The notes under the pieces are model-generated. The model was given only the letters and a program-made list of their open reading frames with translations, was not told the DNA's origin and made no database searches. The translations under genes and the position numbers were made by a program. From Fictibacillus aquaticus (lineage in GTDB: Bacteria; Bacillota; Bacilli; Bacillales; Fictibacillaceae), in assembly GCF_002245695.1 (NCBI RefSeq), contig NZ_NOII01000011.1:186001-250000 (forward strand): a DNA stretch of 64,000 bases. Direction: 5' to 3'. Numbering within the stretch: position 1 is the stretch's first letter; every line of letters begins with the position of its first letter. This document shows positions 7,575 through 15,931 of the stretch, piece by piece.

Positions 7575-9251
7575 GTGGAAAAGAAGAAATTTGTTATCCC
7601 GATGGTGCTGACCGCTTCTTTACTCGCCTCCCCGTTTGCTGGAACACCAGCTTATGGCTTACAGCCTCAAGACCAAGGCACTGTACAGCTTCAAAAAAAT
7701 GCTTCTGCATCAAAAATCGATCACCGTTCTGTCTTTGCAAAAACGGTGACAGGCAAAAAAAACGACAGTACCGATGCTGTGCTTTTTGTTGAACAGCAAA
7801 AGGACAAGCTTTCACTCATCAATCCCGAAAAGAACCTGAAAGTAAAGAAAAAAGAAACCGATGAGCTCGGCATGACTCATGTTAAACTGCAGCAGACCAA
7901 AAACGGCATTCCAGTCGAAAACTCCGAGCTGATCGTTCATTATGACAAAGAAGGCGCTGTACAGACCATCAACGGCTACTACAATAACGAGCTGGCTGCA
8001 AAAGAAATCGACACAGCACCTGTTGTTTCAGCTGGTAAGGCTCTTGATGCCGCCAAAAGATCAGTATCCGCACCAGAAATATTTGAGTATGAGCCAAAAA
8101 CAGATCTCGTTATCTATCAAGATCAGCTGGCTTACAAGGTAAACCTTAATTTCTTAGGCGAGCTGCCAGGCAACTGGTTCGTCTTTATAAACGCCAAAAC
8201 AGGAGAAATCGTAGATCAGTATAACGGTCTGATGCACGCTGATGAGTACAAAGCATCCAAGGGCTCCGGCATCGGCGTTAAGGGTGATCATCGTGTTCTG
8301 AATATCGCTCATAAAAACGATAAGGATACAAAAGGCGGGACAGAGTTTTACTTGTACGACAAATCTCATGAAAATACAGAAGGGCTGCTGACCTATGACT
8401 TTAAGAACCAGTGGCGATCGAGTACAGTAAGACTTCCCGGCGAGTTGTTTAAATCCAATGACGCTTCGTTTAAAAGCGATTATGAAAGAGCCGGTGTGGA
8501 TGCCCACTATAACTCTAAAAAAGTATACGATTATTACATGAATGAGCATGGCCGTAATTCTATTGACGGAAAAGGAATGGCCATCATTTCTACTGTTCAT
8601 TATGGCGAAAACTATAACAATGCCTTCTGGAACGGACAGCAGATGACTTACGGAGATGGTGACGGCAAGTTTATGATCTCGCTTTCTGCAGGACTGGACG
8701 TCGCTGCGCATGAAATGACTCACGGTGTTACGACCAACACCTCCAACCTGCAATACCGATTTGAGTCAGGGGCACTTAATGAAGCGTTCTCCGATATCTT
8801 TGGCGCATTGATTGACGATAATGACTGGGAGGTTGGAGAAGATATCATGGGAGCTGATGCTGTAGCGACAGGCCGAGATGCACTTCGCTCTCTGAGCAAT
8901 CCGCGGCGATTCCCAGTCAATGCTGCTTATACGCCGTATGGGGACGGTAACGGAAAATACCCTCAGCATATGGATGAGTTCTATCATCTGCCATTAAACC
9001 TCGATAACGGAGGAGTGCACATTAACTCTTCTATTATCAACCATGCTGCTTACTTGACTGGCATTGAAATCGGCAGAGAAAAGCTCGGTAAAATCTATTA
9101 CCGTGCACTGACAGTTTACTTAACGCCGACTTCTACATTCAGCGACGCACGTAAAGCCTTGCTGCAATCCGCAGCTGACCTTTACGGCGCAGAAAGTGCA
9201 GAATATAAATCGACCGAAGCCGGCTTGAACGGCGTCGGCATTATAGAATAA
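7575..9251 (+). CDS. nprE: Bacillolysin, secreted M4 neutral metalloprotease
   Basis: The 558-residue precursor has a signal peptide (MEKKKFVIPMVLTASLLASPFAG), an FTP/PepSY-type propeptide to about residue 230, and a thermolysin-type catalytic domain. Zinc ligands are in HEMTH near residue 378 and in GALNEAFSD about 20 residues further on; the catalytic His is in GGVHINSSI. Bacillolysins are exported by Sec, self-process, and degrade extracellular protein, usually in stationary phase. The start is GTG at 7575 with GGAGTGA four bases upstream. The gene is followed by a long GTAC hairpin that has a CTCTTTTTA tail and could end transcription. Confidence 0.95.
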   Translation: MEKKKFVIPMVLTASLLASPFAGTPAYGLQPQDQGTVQLQKNASASKIDHRSVFAKTVTGKKNDSTDAVLFVEQQKDKLSLINPEKNLKVKKKETDELGMTHVKLQQTKNGIPVENSELIVHYDKEGAVQTINGYYNNELAAKEIDTAPVVSAGKALDAAKRSVSAPEIFEYEPKTDLVIYQDQLAYKVNLNFLGELPGNWFVFINAKTGEIVDQYNGLMHADEYKASKGSGIGVKGDHRVLNIAHKNDKDTKGGTEFYLYDKSHENTEGLLTYDFKNQWRSSTVRLPGELFKSNDASFKSDYERAGVDAHYNSKKVYDYYMNEHGRNSIDGKGMAIISTVHYGENYNNAFWNGQQMTYGDGDGKFMISLSAGLDVAAHEMTHGVTTNTSNLQYRFESGALNEAFSDIFGALIDDNDWEVGEDIMGADAVATGRDALRSLSNPRRFPVNAAYTPYGDGNGKYPQHMDEFYHLPLNLDNGGVHINSSIINHAAYLTGIEIGREKLGKIYYRALTVYLTPTSTFSDARKALLQSAADLYGAESAEYKSTEAGLNGVGIIE

Positions 9252-9262
9252 AAGACGAGGTT

Positions 9263-9331
9263 GGGGGTACGGTACCTTTTTCCATAAACAGCGGTGTGAT
9301 GCATGCTGTATGGAAAAGGTACCGTACCCCC
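9263..9331. repeat. Long GTAC hairpin, copy 2 (69 bp)
   Basis: GGGGGTACGGTACCTTTT pairs with AAAAGGTACCGTACCCCC, and the stem extends through CCATA/TATGG with one base offset. It lies between the convergent protease and acyl-CoA dehydrogenase genes. On the plus strand it is followed by CTCTTTTTATTT, so terminator function is plausible here. Confidence 0.9.
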
Positions 9332-9337
9332 CTCTTT

Positions 9338-10492
9338 TTATTTAACCATCTTATTTTCAAGCGCCGACTTGGCAAATAGGGTCACAACCGAGTCGTCCAT
9401 AGGCGGATTATGCAGCCCAGCCCGCACATCGCGGTAAAAGCGCTGCAGCGGGTTTGCTTTTTGCAAACTCCTCGCACCGGCAACCCTCATAGCTTTATCG
9501 ACAATCGACAAAGCCGCATTTGTTACACAGTACTTTACAGCTCCCATATCCTTCAGTAATTCTGGATTCTCTGAGATCTGCCATTTTTCCGCGACTGAAT
9601 ACAAAAAGTGGCGCGCCTGTGCAAGCTCTATATCCATCTCTCCGATCAAGCGCTGAACGTTTGGCAAGTCACCGATCGGTCCTGGAAGACTGTTAGGCGA
9701 ATACGTCTTCGCAAACTCTACTGCTTCGTTCCTCGCTGCCGCAGCAATCCCAATATAAGTAGCAGGTATATGCAGCAGCCAGCCTGAGCTTTTCGTGCGG
9801 CCTTCTGAATACTCTACAAGATCTTCTTCTTTTACCTCGACTTGATCCAGTACGAGGTCATGGCTGCCCGTTCCCTGCATCGCAATCATGTTCCATGTTT
9901 CATCGATTGAAACTCCCGGCAACTCTCTTTCTACATAAAACCATGCTACTTTTTCTTCCTCCTCAATCCAGGCACTTACGAGAAAGATATCCAGTACAGG
10001 CGCAAGAGTCGTAAACGTTTTGCGGCCGTTCAGCACCCATCCGCTGTCTTTTCGGACTGCCGTCGTCTGCGGCCTTCCTCCTCTAGTAGGACTGCCTGTC
10101 TGCGGCTCCGTTCCGGCACGATTGACGAGCGCTCCTGCGGCTACTTTTTCAAAAAACGATTTAAGCTTTTCCTCGCTCCAATTTTTTCTTTCGACAATTT
10201 CGAGTACCACTCCTACATGCCAGCCAATGGACAGTGAAGTCGCTCCGCAATAACGCGCAATGGTTTCCTGCCCGAGCAAATAGTCCATCAAAGTGCCGCC
10301 AAGACCTCCATACTCTTTAGGCAGCGTCAGCTTCGTGTAGCCGAAATCTTTCAATTCTTTTATATTCTCGAAAGGAAATCCGTTCGATTCATCCAGCTCG
10401 GCTGCCCTGTCGGCAAAATGCTTCACTGCTACGTCCAGCTTTTTAATATATGCTTTTTGTTTATCACATGTAAAAAAAGACAAGTGCATCAT
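9338..10492 (-). CDS. Acyl-CoA dehydrogenase family flavoprotein (YdbM-like)
   Basis: The 384-residue protein has the three-domain acyl-CoA dehydrogenase layout: a helical N-terminus with LPKEYGGLGG, a middle beta domain with GRKTFTTLAP and AMQGTGSHDLVLD, and a C-terminal helical bundle. It contains no obvious catalytic Glu of a classical short-chain enzyme, and it resembles the group that includes YdbM and two-component flavin monooxygenases such as DszC. The reaction is therefore open: dehydrogenation or oxygenation. AAGGGG lies immediately before tandem ATGs at 10492 and 10489, so the exact start is uncertain. Confidence 0.75.
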   Translation of the reverse strand: MMHLSFFTCDKQKAYIKKLDVAVKHFADRAAELDESNGFPFENIKELKDFGYTKLTLPKEYGGLGGTLMDYLLGQETIARYCGATSLSIGWHVGVVLEIVERKNWSEEKLKSFFEKVAAGALVNRAGTEPQTGSPTRGGRPQTTAVRKDSGWVLNGRKTFTTLAPVLDIFLVSAWIEEEEKVAWFYVERELPGVSIDETWNMIAMQGTGSHDLVLDQVEVKEEDLVEYSEGRTKSSGWLLHIPATYIGIAAAARNEAVEFAKTYSPNSLPGPIGDLPNVQRLIGEMDIELAQARHFLYSVAEKWQISENPELLKDMGAVKYCVTNAALSIVDKAMRVAGARSLQKANPLQRFYRDVRAGLHNPPMDDSVVTLFAKSALENKMVK

Positions 10493-10668
10493 CCCCTTAA
10501 ACCGATTATCCTATTATTAAACCATCATACCCTATAAGTCATCTCAGTCAGTCTTATAGATTGGCTGCAAACTTGCTTTTGAAGCGAGAACTGACTTCTT
10601 CTATTTATAAAATACGGCAGGTGCCCGTCATTTGCTAAAATGATGCTCACCGCAGACGGAGGCTATAC

Positions 10669-11175
10669 ATGGAATACATAGTTCGGGAAGCAAAAAGAGA
10701 CGATGCTCAGCAAATCATCGAATTTTACAATAAAGTTGGCGGAGAAAGTGATTTTCTTTCTTTTGGCTCGGACGAGTTTCAACGGGATCACATAGAATAT
10801 GGCGATTACTTGGAGAACACGCGCAATGAAGAGAACTCTTTGATTCTCCTGGCTCTGGATGGCGATGACATTATCAGCATTGCCACGATCAATTCGAGCC
10901 AAAAAGTGAGGACAAAGCATGTTGGAACGCTTGGTATTGTAGTATCAAAAGAACATCATGGAAAAGGCATCGGCAAAAAGCTCATGAATGACTTGATCAA
11001 ATGGGCTTCTGGGAATGGAATCACGAAAAAGATCACACTAGTTACGCGAGAGGATAACGAGCTTGCCATCGCCCTTTACAAACAGCTAGGCTTTGAAATA
11101 GAAGGTGTATTAAAGCGAGATACATATATTCATGGTGTTTATTACAACACACTCGTTATGGGGTTATTCCTATGA
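10669..11175 (+). CDS. GNAT family N-acetyltransferase
   Basis: A 168-residue GNAT protein. The acetyl-CoA loop is seen in [19 protein letters not shown] (residues about 98-116), and the C-terminal [28 protein letters not shown] is typical of acetyltransferases acting on small molecules or on protein amino groups. The substrate is unknown. CGGAGG precedes ATG 10669. Its TGA overlaps the ATG of the UPF0060 gene, so the two are cotranscribed. Confidence 0.85.
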   Translation: MEYIVREAKRDDAQQIIEFYNKVGGESDFLSFGSDEFQRDHIEYGDYLENTRNEENSLILLALDGDDIISIATINSSQKVRTKHVGTLGIVVSKEHHGKGIGKKLMNDLIKWASGNGITKKITLVTREDNELAIALYKQLGFEIEGVLKRDTYIHGVYYNTLVMGLFL

Positions 11176-11495
11176 TGACCATTTTGTTATTCGTGCTCGC
11201 TGGACTCGCTGAAATCGGAGGCGGCTACTTGATCTGGCTTTGGCTTAGGGAAGGAAAACCTTCATTTTACGGCCTGTTAGGCGGGCTGATTCTTGCAAGC
11301 TATGGAATCATCGCCACCATGCAGTCATTCCCTTCTTTCGGCCGTGTGTATGCAGCTTACGGCGGAGTCTTTATCGTTCTTTCTCTTTTATGGAGCTGGG
11401 GCGTTGACCGGAAAATGCCGGATACGTATGACTGGATCGGTGCCGGCATCTGCCTGATCGGCGTCTGCGTGATGCTGTTTGCTCCAAGACATTAA
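11172..11495 (+). CDS. UPF0060/YnfA family small membrane protein
   Basis: The 107-residue protein has four predicted membrane helices and the family signature [20 protein letters not shown] near the N-terminus, with a second copy-like half ([18 protein letters not shown]). It is related to the drug/metabolite transporter superfamily and the SMR proteins, and its substrate is unknown. It overlaps the GNAT gene by four bases. It is followed after four bases by long GTAC hairpin copy 3. Confidence 0.85.
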   Translation: MMTILLFVLAGLAEIGGGYLIWLWLREGKPSFYGLLGGLILASYGIIATMQSFPSFGRVYAAYGGVFIVLSLLWSWGVDRKMPDTYDWIGAGICLIGVCVMLFAPRH

Positions 11496-11499
11496 TAAT

Positions 11500-11568
11500 G
11501 GGGGTCCGGTACTCTTTCCCATCAGCATGCATTGCTGTGCTGATTATAGGAAAGAGTACCGGACCCCC
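11500..11568. repeat. Long GTAC hairpin, copy 3, with compensatory changes (69 bp)
   Basis: The arms are GGGGGTCCGGTACTCTTTCC and GGAAAGAGTACCGGACCCCC. They differ from the usual arm at positions 7 and 14, yet both changes are matched in the opposite arm, so pairing over 20 bases is kept. It lies between convergent genes. Confidence 0.9.
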
Positions 11569-11573
11569 GATGT

Positions 11574-12956
11574 TTAGCTTATTTTCTTAACCGCTGAGGC
11601 CGTGCTTTTTTTCTTCTTCAACAGGAAGTACGAGGTAATCACACCTGCAGCAATTAATAGAGTCAGGAACAGCTGCGATCGCATAGCATCAATGAATGCC
11701 ATAGATACGAGAATAGCCACGATGCTCACAATTGTCACGTACGACAAACCAGGGAACAGCCACATTTTCATCTCCAGCTCCTCACCGTTCGCCTCTCTCT
11801 TTTTACGGATCACGATGTGAGAAACAGCAATCGCCAAGTATACGATGAGCGCGATAGCACCTGACGCGTTGACAAGAAACAGGAACATCTTGTCCGGCGA
11901 AACAAAGTTAAAAATGGCACAGATGTAAGCTACGACTGTTCCGATCCAAACTGCACGAGTTGGAACACCCTGCTTGTTCAATTTTAAGAAAGCGCTCGGT
12001 GCATCTCCACGCTGTGCGAGTGAAAAGATCATTCGTGAGTTCGTATATAGAGCCGAGTTTAAGCAAGAAAGAACGGACGTCAAAACAACTAGATTCATAA
12101 TAAACGCTGCACTCGGAATACCTACCATATCAAGCATTGTTACATACGGACTCTTAAGAGCAGTAGTTGAGTTCCACGGAAGCAAGGTTACTAGGATCGC
12201 AACTGACCCGATATAGAAAATTAAGATACGCCACACGACGCTGCGAATGGCAATCTTGATCGTTTTCTTCGGATCCTCCGACTCGCCTGCAGCTATAGCC
12301 GCGATCTCTGCACCAAAGTAAGCAAAGATAACAGTAGCTACCCCTAGGAAAATCGAGCCCATACCATTCGGAGAAAACCCGCCCTTGCCAAACAGGTTTG
12401 ATGTACCTGGCGACTCTACTCCTGGAAAAATATCAAAAATAATTGAGAGTCCCAATCCCATAAAGATAGAGATCGCTACTATTTTAATAAGTGCAAACCA
12501 ATATTCAAACTCGCCAAAGGATTTAACAGAAAAGATATTTGTAAGCGTTAACAAAAATGTAAGAATAAGACTCCAAGCCCAGATTGGAACCGACGGCATC
12601 CATTCATGTGCAATAGCTCCACCTGCAACGGCTTCAATCGCGATGACGATAACCCAGAAAAACCAGTACAGCCAGCCGATCGTATAGCCTGCCCACTGTC
12701 CGATTCCTTCACGAGCGTATGTCGCAAACGATCCGCTGTCTGGATTGTGTGCAGCCATTTCACCGAGCATCCGCATAAGAAATACGACGAGTATTCCTGC
12801 AAATGCATACGATAACACTGCACTCGGTCCGGTTGTATTGATGACGGAACCTGCTCCAACAAACAGTCCTGCCCCAATTATGCCTCCAAGAGAAATCATC
12901 GTAATATGCCTTGTTTTAAGCTGTTTCTGCAGACCTTCATTGTTCTTTACTGCCAT
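11574..12956 (-). CDS. gabP: Amino acid permease, probably GABA permease
   Basis: The 460-residue APC-family permease has about 12 membrane helices. The N-terminal MISLGGIIGAGLFVGAG motif and the GESEDPKKTIKIAIRSVVWRI loop are typical of the AAT subfamily that includes GabP. The family imports amino acids with protons. The assignment to GABA rests on position: the gene lies last in a run with gabT and gabD on the same strand. Hairpin copy 4 separates it from gabD, which could lower its expression or leave a separate promoter for it. GGAGGCGAACACGA precedes ATG 12956. Confidence 0.75.
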   Translation of the reverse strand: MAVKNNEGLQKQLKTRHITMISLGGIIGAGLFVGAGSVINTTGPSAVLSYAFAGILVVFLMRMLGEMAAHNPDSGSFATYAREGIGQWAGYTIGWLYWFFWVIVIAIEAVAGGAIAHEWMPSVPIWAWSLILTFLLTLTNIFSVKSFGEFEYWFALIKIVAISIFMGLGLSIIFDIFPGVESPGTSNLFGKGGFSPNGMGSIFLGVATVIFAYFGAEIAAIAAGESEDPKKTIKIAIRSVVWRILIFYIGSVAILVTLLPWNSTTALKSPYVTMLDMVGIPSAAFIMNLVVLTSVLSCLNSALYTNSRMIFSLAQRGDAPSAFLKLNKQGVPTRAVWIGTVVAYICAIFNFVSPDKMFLFLVNASGAIALIVYLAIAVSHIVIRKKREANGEELEMKMWLFPGLSYVTIVSIVAILVSMAFIDAMRSQLFLTLLIAAGVITSYFLLKKKKSTASAVKKIS

Positions 12957-12988
12957 TCGTGTTCGCCTCCCTGTTGAGTTTGTGGTTT

Positions 12989-13057
12989 GGGGGTACGGTA
13001 CGCTTTCCCGAAAACAGCGCAGCAGCGCTTGCAGACGGGAAAGGGTACCGTACCCCC
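12989..13057. repeat. Long GTAC hairpin, copy 4 (69 bp)
   Basis: GGGGGTACGGTAC and GTACCGTACCCCC pair, and a second segment CTTTCCCG/CGGGAAAG continues the stem after one mismatch. GCGC palindromic sequence forms the core. It separates gabD and gabP inside what is otherwise a single-direction gene run. Confidence 0.9.
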
Positions 13058-13061
13058 TCTT

Positions 13062-14435
13062 TTATAGTCCGATCGAGATGTATTGAATCTCGAGATACTC
13101 CTCGATGCCGAAGTGGCTGCCTTCACGGCCGAGACCGCTCTGTTTCATGCCGCCAAACGGTGCCTGTGCAACGGAAGGAAGTGCATCGTTCAAGCCCACA
13201 ATGCCGTATTCCAGCTGCTCAGTAACCGTGAACGCCTGGCTCAAATTTTCCGTATACACATAAGCTGCCAATCCATACGGTGTATTGTTTGCGCGTTCAA
13301 TCACTTCATCCACTGTCTTGAACGTGGCAATCGGTGCAAGCGGTCCGAACGTTTCCTCGTTCATGCAGAGCATATCGTCACTCGCTCCTGAGATGACTGC
13401 AGGCTGCACGAAATATCCTGTGCTCCCTGCCGCTGCATCTCCGCCGCACACGAGCTTTCCGCCTTTTGAAACGGCGTCATCAATATGTCTTTGTACTTTT
13501 TCAACCGCAGCATCATCAATGAGCGGGCCAATATCCATGCCTTCTTCCAGGCCGTTACCAACCTTTAGCCGGGAGACAGCTTCAACAAACGCCTGTGTGA
13601 ACGGTTCTGCGATGCTTTCATGAACATACACACGGTTCGTGCACACACACGTCTGTCCTGCATTGCGGTATTTTGAAGCAAGCAGCCCCTCTGCCGCTTT
13701 TTTCACATCTGCATCTGCCATAACGATGAACGGCGCATGACCGCCAAGCTCAAGTGAGATTTTTTTCACCGTATCTGCCGCTTTCCTCATAAGCAGCTTC
13801 CCGACCTCCGTCGATCCGGTAAAAGAAACCTTGCGTACGCGCGTGTCCTGCATCCAAACATCTGCGATCTCTGCGGCTTCTCCTGTCACCACTTGAAGCA
13901 CGCCCTCCGGAATCCCAGCATCACGTGCCAGCTCAGCAAGCCGGATGGCCGTAAGCGGCGTCTGTTCCGCCGGCTTCACCACTGCGGTACAGCCCGCAGC
14001 AAGAGCAGGCGCCACTTTTCTTGTTATCATCGCCGCTGGAAAGTTCCACGGAGTGATCGCAGCGATCACTCCAACAGGCTGCTTATGAACGAGAAGCCTT
14101 TTGTTCGGGTGCGAAGCCGGAATCGTCTGGCCGTAAATCCGCTTCCCTTCCTCTGCATACCAGGAAATAAAGCTGTTCGCGTATGCGATCTCCCCAGCTG
14201 CTTCCTTCAGCGGCTTTCCTTGCTCTTCTGTCATCAGCCGCGCTAATTCTTCTGTCTTCTGTTCGATAAGCTGATGCCATTTCATGAGCAGTGCACTGCG
14301 TTCCTGCGCTGTCTTTTTCGACCACGTCTTAAATGCGGCATAAGCGCGGTCTACCGCAGCAGCCGCTTCCTTGCTTCCACCGTTGGGAACAGTGGCGACT
14401 ACTTCTTTTGTTGCCGGGTTTAATACCTCAATCAT
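13062..14435 (-). CDS. gabD: Succinate-semialdehyde dehydrogenase (NAD(P)+)
   Basis: The 457-residue protein is an aldehyde dehydrogenase with ITPWNFPAAM (cofactor binding), KVSFTGSTEVGK, the general-base Glu in LELGGHAPFIV and the catalytic Cys in NAGQTCVCTNR. The Arg/Ser-containing active-site loop and C-terminus KQSGLGREGSHFGIEEYLE are those of GabD. It oxidises succinate semialdehyde made by the adjacent aminotransferase to succinate for the TCA cycle. It starts at ATG 14435 with GGAGAG, 18 bases after the gabT stop, so the two form an operon. Confidence 0.9.
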   Translation of the reverse strand: MIEVLNPATKEVVATVPNGGSKEAAAAVDRAYAAFKTWSKKTAQERSALLMKWHQLIEQKTEELARLMTEEQGKPLKEAAGEIAYANSFISWYAEEGKRIYGQTIPASHPNKRLLVHKQPVGVIAAITPWNFPAAMITRKVAPALAAGCTAVVKPAEQTPLTAIRLAELARDAGIPEGVLQVVTGEAAEIADVWMQDTRVRKVSFTGSTEVGKLLMRKAADTVKKISLELGGHAPFIVMADADVKKAAEGLLASKYRNAGQTCVCTNRVYVHESIAEPFTQAFVEAVSRLKVGNGLEEGMDIGPLIDDAAVEKVQRHIDDAVSKGGKLVCGGDAAAGSTGYFVQPAVISGASDDMLCMNEETFGPLAPIATFKTVDEVIERANNTPYGLAAYVYTENLSQAFTVTEQLEYGIVGLNDALPSVAQAPFGGMKQSGLGREGSHFGIEEYLEIQYISIGL

Positions 14436-14453
14436 GGCTTCTCTCTCCTTTAT

Positions 14454-15788
14454 TTACTGAGCGGCAGCTACCGGAATCCCGGTCTCTACTGCTTCGATCG
14501 CATCGTTTAAAATGCTGATCAGCTCATTGATTTCTTCCTGGTTGATAATAAGCGGCGGCGCAAAAACAAGTGTGTCCTGTCCGTCAAACACAACCGAACG
14601 GCAGATGAGCCCGCGTCTTGCTGCTTCGCCTACAATCTTTGGCGCTAGCGGCTCTGCAAAGCGCTCGTTCGTTTCTTTGTTTTTCACGATTTCAACCGCA
14701 CCCATAAGCCCCAGCGCACGTACATTTCCGACAATACCGCGCTCTGATTGAATTCTTTGGAAACCTTTCAGCAGCTCCTCACCCATCACCCTTGCGTTTT
14801 GAATAAGATTTTCACGCTCAAGAATTTCAAGGTTTTTCAAAGCGACTGCACAAGCCATCGGATGTCCGCTGTACGTGTAGCCGTGCAGCAGCGTTCCTTC
14901 TGAAAGCTGGATAAAGTCCTTGTGCATCTTTTCTGAGATCATCACGCCGCCTAGCTGTGCATACCCGCTTGTCACCCCTTTAGCGAAGCACATCATGTCA
15001 GGCGCCACGCCATAGTGATCCATGCCAAAATAAGTACCCGTTCTGCCGAATCCAGTGATTACTTCGTCAGTAATGAACAAGATTCCGTATTCATCGCAAA
15101 TGCTTCTGATTTCTGCAAAAAAGCCTTCCGGTGCGATATGCAGACCGCCTGCCCCTTGAACCGGTTCGGCGATAAACGCGGCTACCGTTTCAGGTCCTTC
15201 TTTTTCAATTGTTTGGCGCAGCGCTTCTCGCGAGAAGTGATCCACATAGCAGAAGTCAGGCGCATTTGAATTCGTAAAATCGCGGAACGGTTTTAGTCCT
15301 GTCGCGCTTGTTGCTCCCATCGCAACACCGTGATAAGACTTAGACCGCGAAATAATCTTTTTGCGTTCTGGCTGTCCTTTTAAAATCCAATAATGACGCG
15401 CCAGCTTATAAGCCGTGTCGTTAGATTCTGATCCGCCAGAAGTGAAGAATGTCGCAGAAAGATCTCCAGGTGCGATCTCAGCTAATTTTGCTGCGAGCCT
15501 AATCGCCGGTTCGTTGCTGTATGTCGCGAAGCATGAGCTGTAACCTAGCGTCTTCATTTGTTCATAAGCCGTCTGCGCGATCTCTTCACGTCCGTGTCCG
15601 ATGTTCACGTTCCATAGAGAAGAAAGACCGTCAATCGCGGATCTCCCTTTCATGTCATATAGCCGCACACCTTTTCCTTCTGTAAAAATAAAATCCGGCC
15701 CAGTTGCCTGCTGCTGTTTAATTGAAGTTGTCGGATGCAAAAAGTGTTTCTGATCCAAACCTGTCAGCTGCTCGTATTTATTTTCCAC
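14454..15788 (-). CDS. gabT: Class III omega-aminotransferase, GABA aminotransferase
   Basis: A fold-type I, class III aminotransferase of about 444 residues. SGGSESNDTAYKLAR binds the cofactor phosphate, ITDEVITGFGRTG holds the PLP-nitrogen Asp, and CFAKGVTSGY holds the Schiff-base Lys. By sequence it looks closer to the pyruvate-dependent omega-aminotransferases (SpuC and beta-alanine types) than to E. coli GabT, so the amino acceptor may be pyruvate. AAAGGG suits the GTG at 15788 (eight bases) better than the GTG at 15797. A sigma-54 promoter lies just upstream, and gabD follows. Confidence 0.85.
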   Translation of the reverse strand: MENKYEQLTGLDQKHFLHPTTSIKQQQATGPDFIFTEGKGVRLYDMKGRSAIDGLSSLWNVNIGHGREEIAQTAYEQMKTLGYSSCFATYSNEPAIRLAAKLAEIAPGDLSATFFTSGGSESNDTAYKLARHYWILKGQPERKKIISRSKSYHGVAMGATSATGLKPFRDFTNSNAPDFCYVDHFSREALRQTIEKEGPETVAAFIAEPVQGAGGLHIAPEGFFAEIRSICDEYGILFITDEVITGFGRTGTYFGMDHYGVAPDMMCFAKGVTSGYAQLGGVMISEKMHKDFIQLSEGTLLHGYTYSGHPMACAVALKNLEILERENLIQNARVMGEELLKGFQRIQSERGIVGNVRALGLMGAVEIVKNKETNERFAEPLAPKIVGEAARRGLICRSVVFDGQDTLVFAPPLIINQEEINELISILNDAIEAVETGIPVAAAQ

Positions 15789-15835
15789 CGTAACCACCCT
15801 TTGTTCGTCATTTATGAAGCTCCGCCAAATAAATA

Positions 15836-15852
15836 TGCAATTTTCGTGCCAA
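15836..15852 (-). promoter_or_regulatory. Sigma-54 (-24/-12) promoter of gabT-gabD
   Basis: On the minus strand TTGGCAC, five bases, then TTGCA matches the sigma-54 consensus exactly, with GG and GC 12 bases apart. It sits about 48 bases before the gabT start. The adjacent gene encodes a sigma-54 activator. Confidence 0.88.
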
Positions 15853-15883
15853 CTGAAAATTCAGTTTACTGTGCATATAGCAA

Positions 15884-15931
15884 TTCAATAATGAATCATT
15901 ATTCTTGATTCCGAATCAATAATGAATGATT
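15884..15931. promoter_or_regulatory. Twin upstream activator sites for the GABA operon
   Basis: TCAATAATGAAT followed by S-ATT occurs twice, at 15885 and 15916, exactly 31 bases apart (three helix turns). The first copy is nearly palindromic (AATGAATCATT). The position upstream of the -24 element suggests binding by the activator encoded at 15930-17330. The second copy touches the stop codon of that gene. Confidence 0.6.

Noticed and set aside
8154-8753. 199-codon minus-strand open frame within the bacillolysin gene
   Set aside because: Antisense shadow of the catalytic domain of a well-recognised enzyme.
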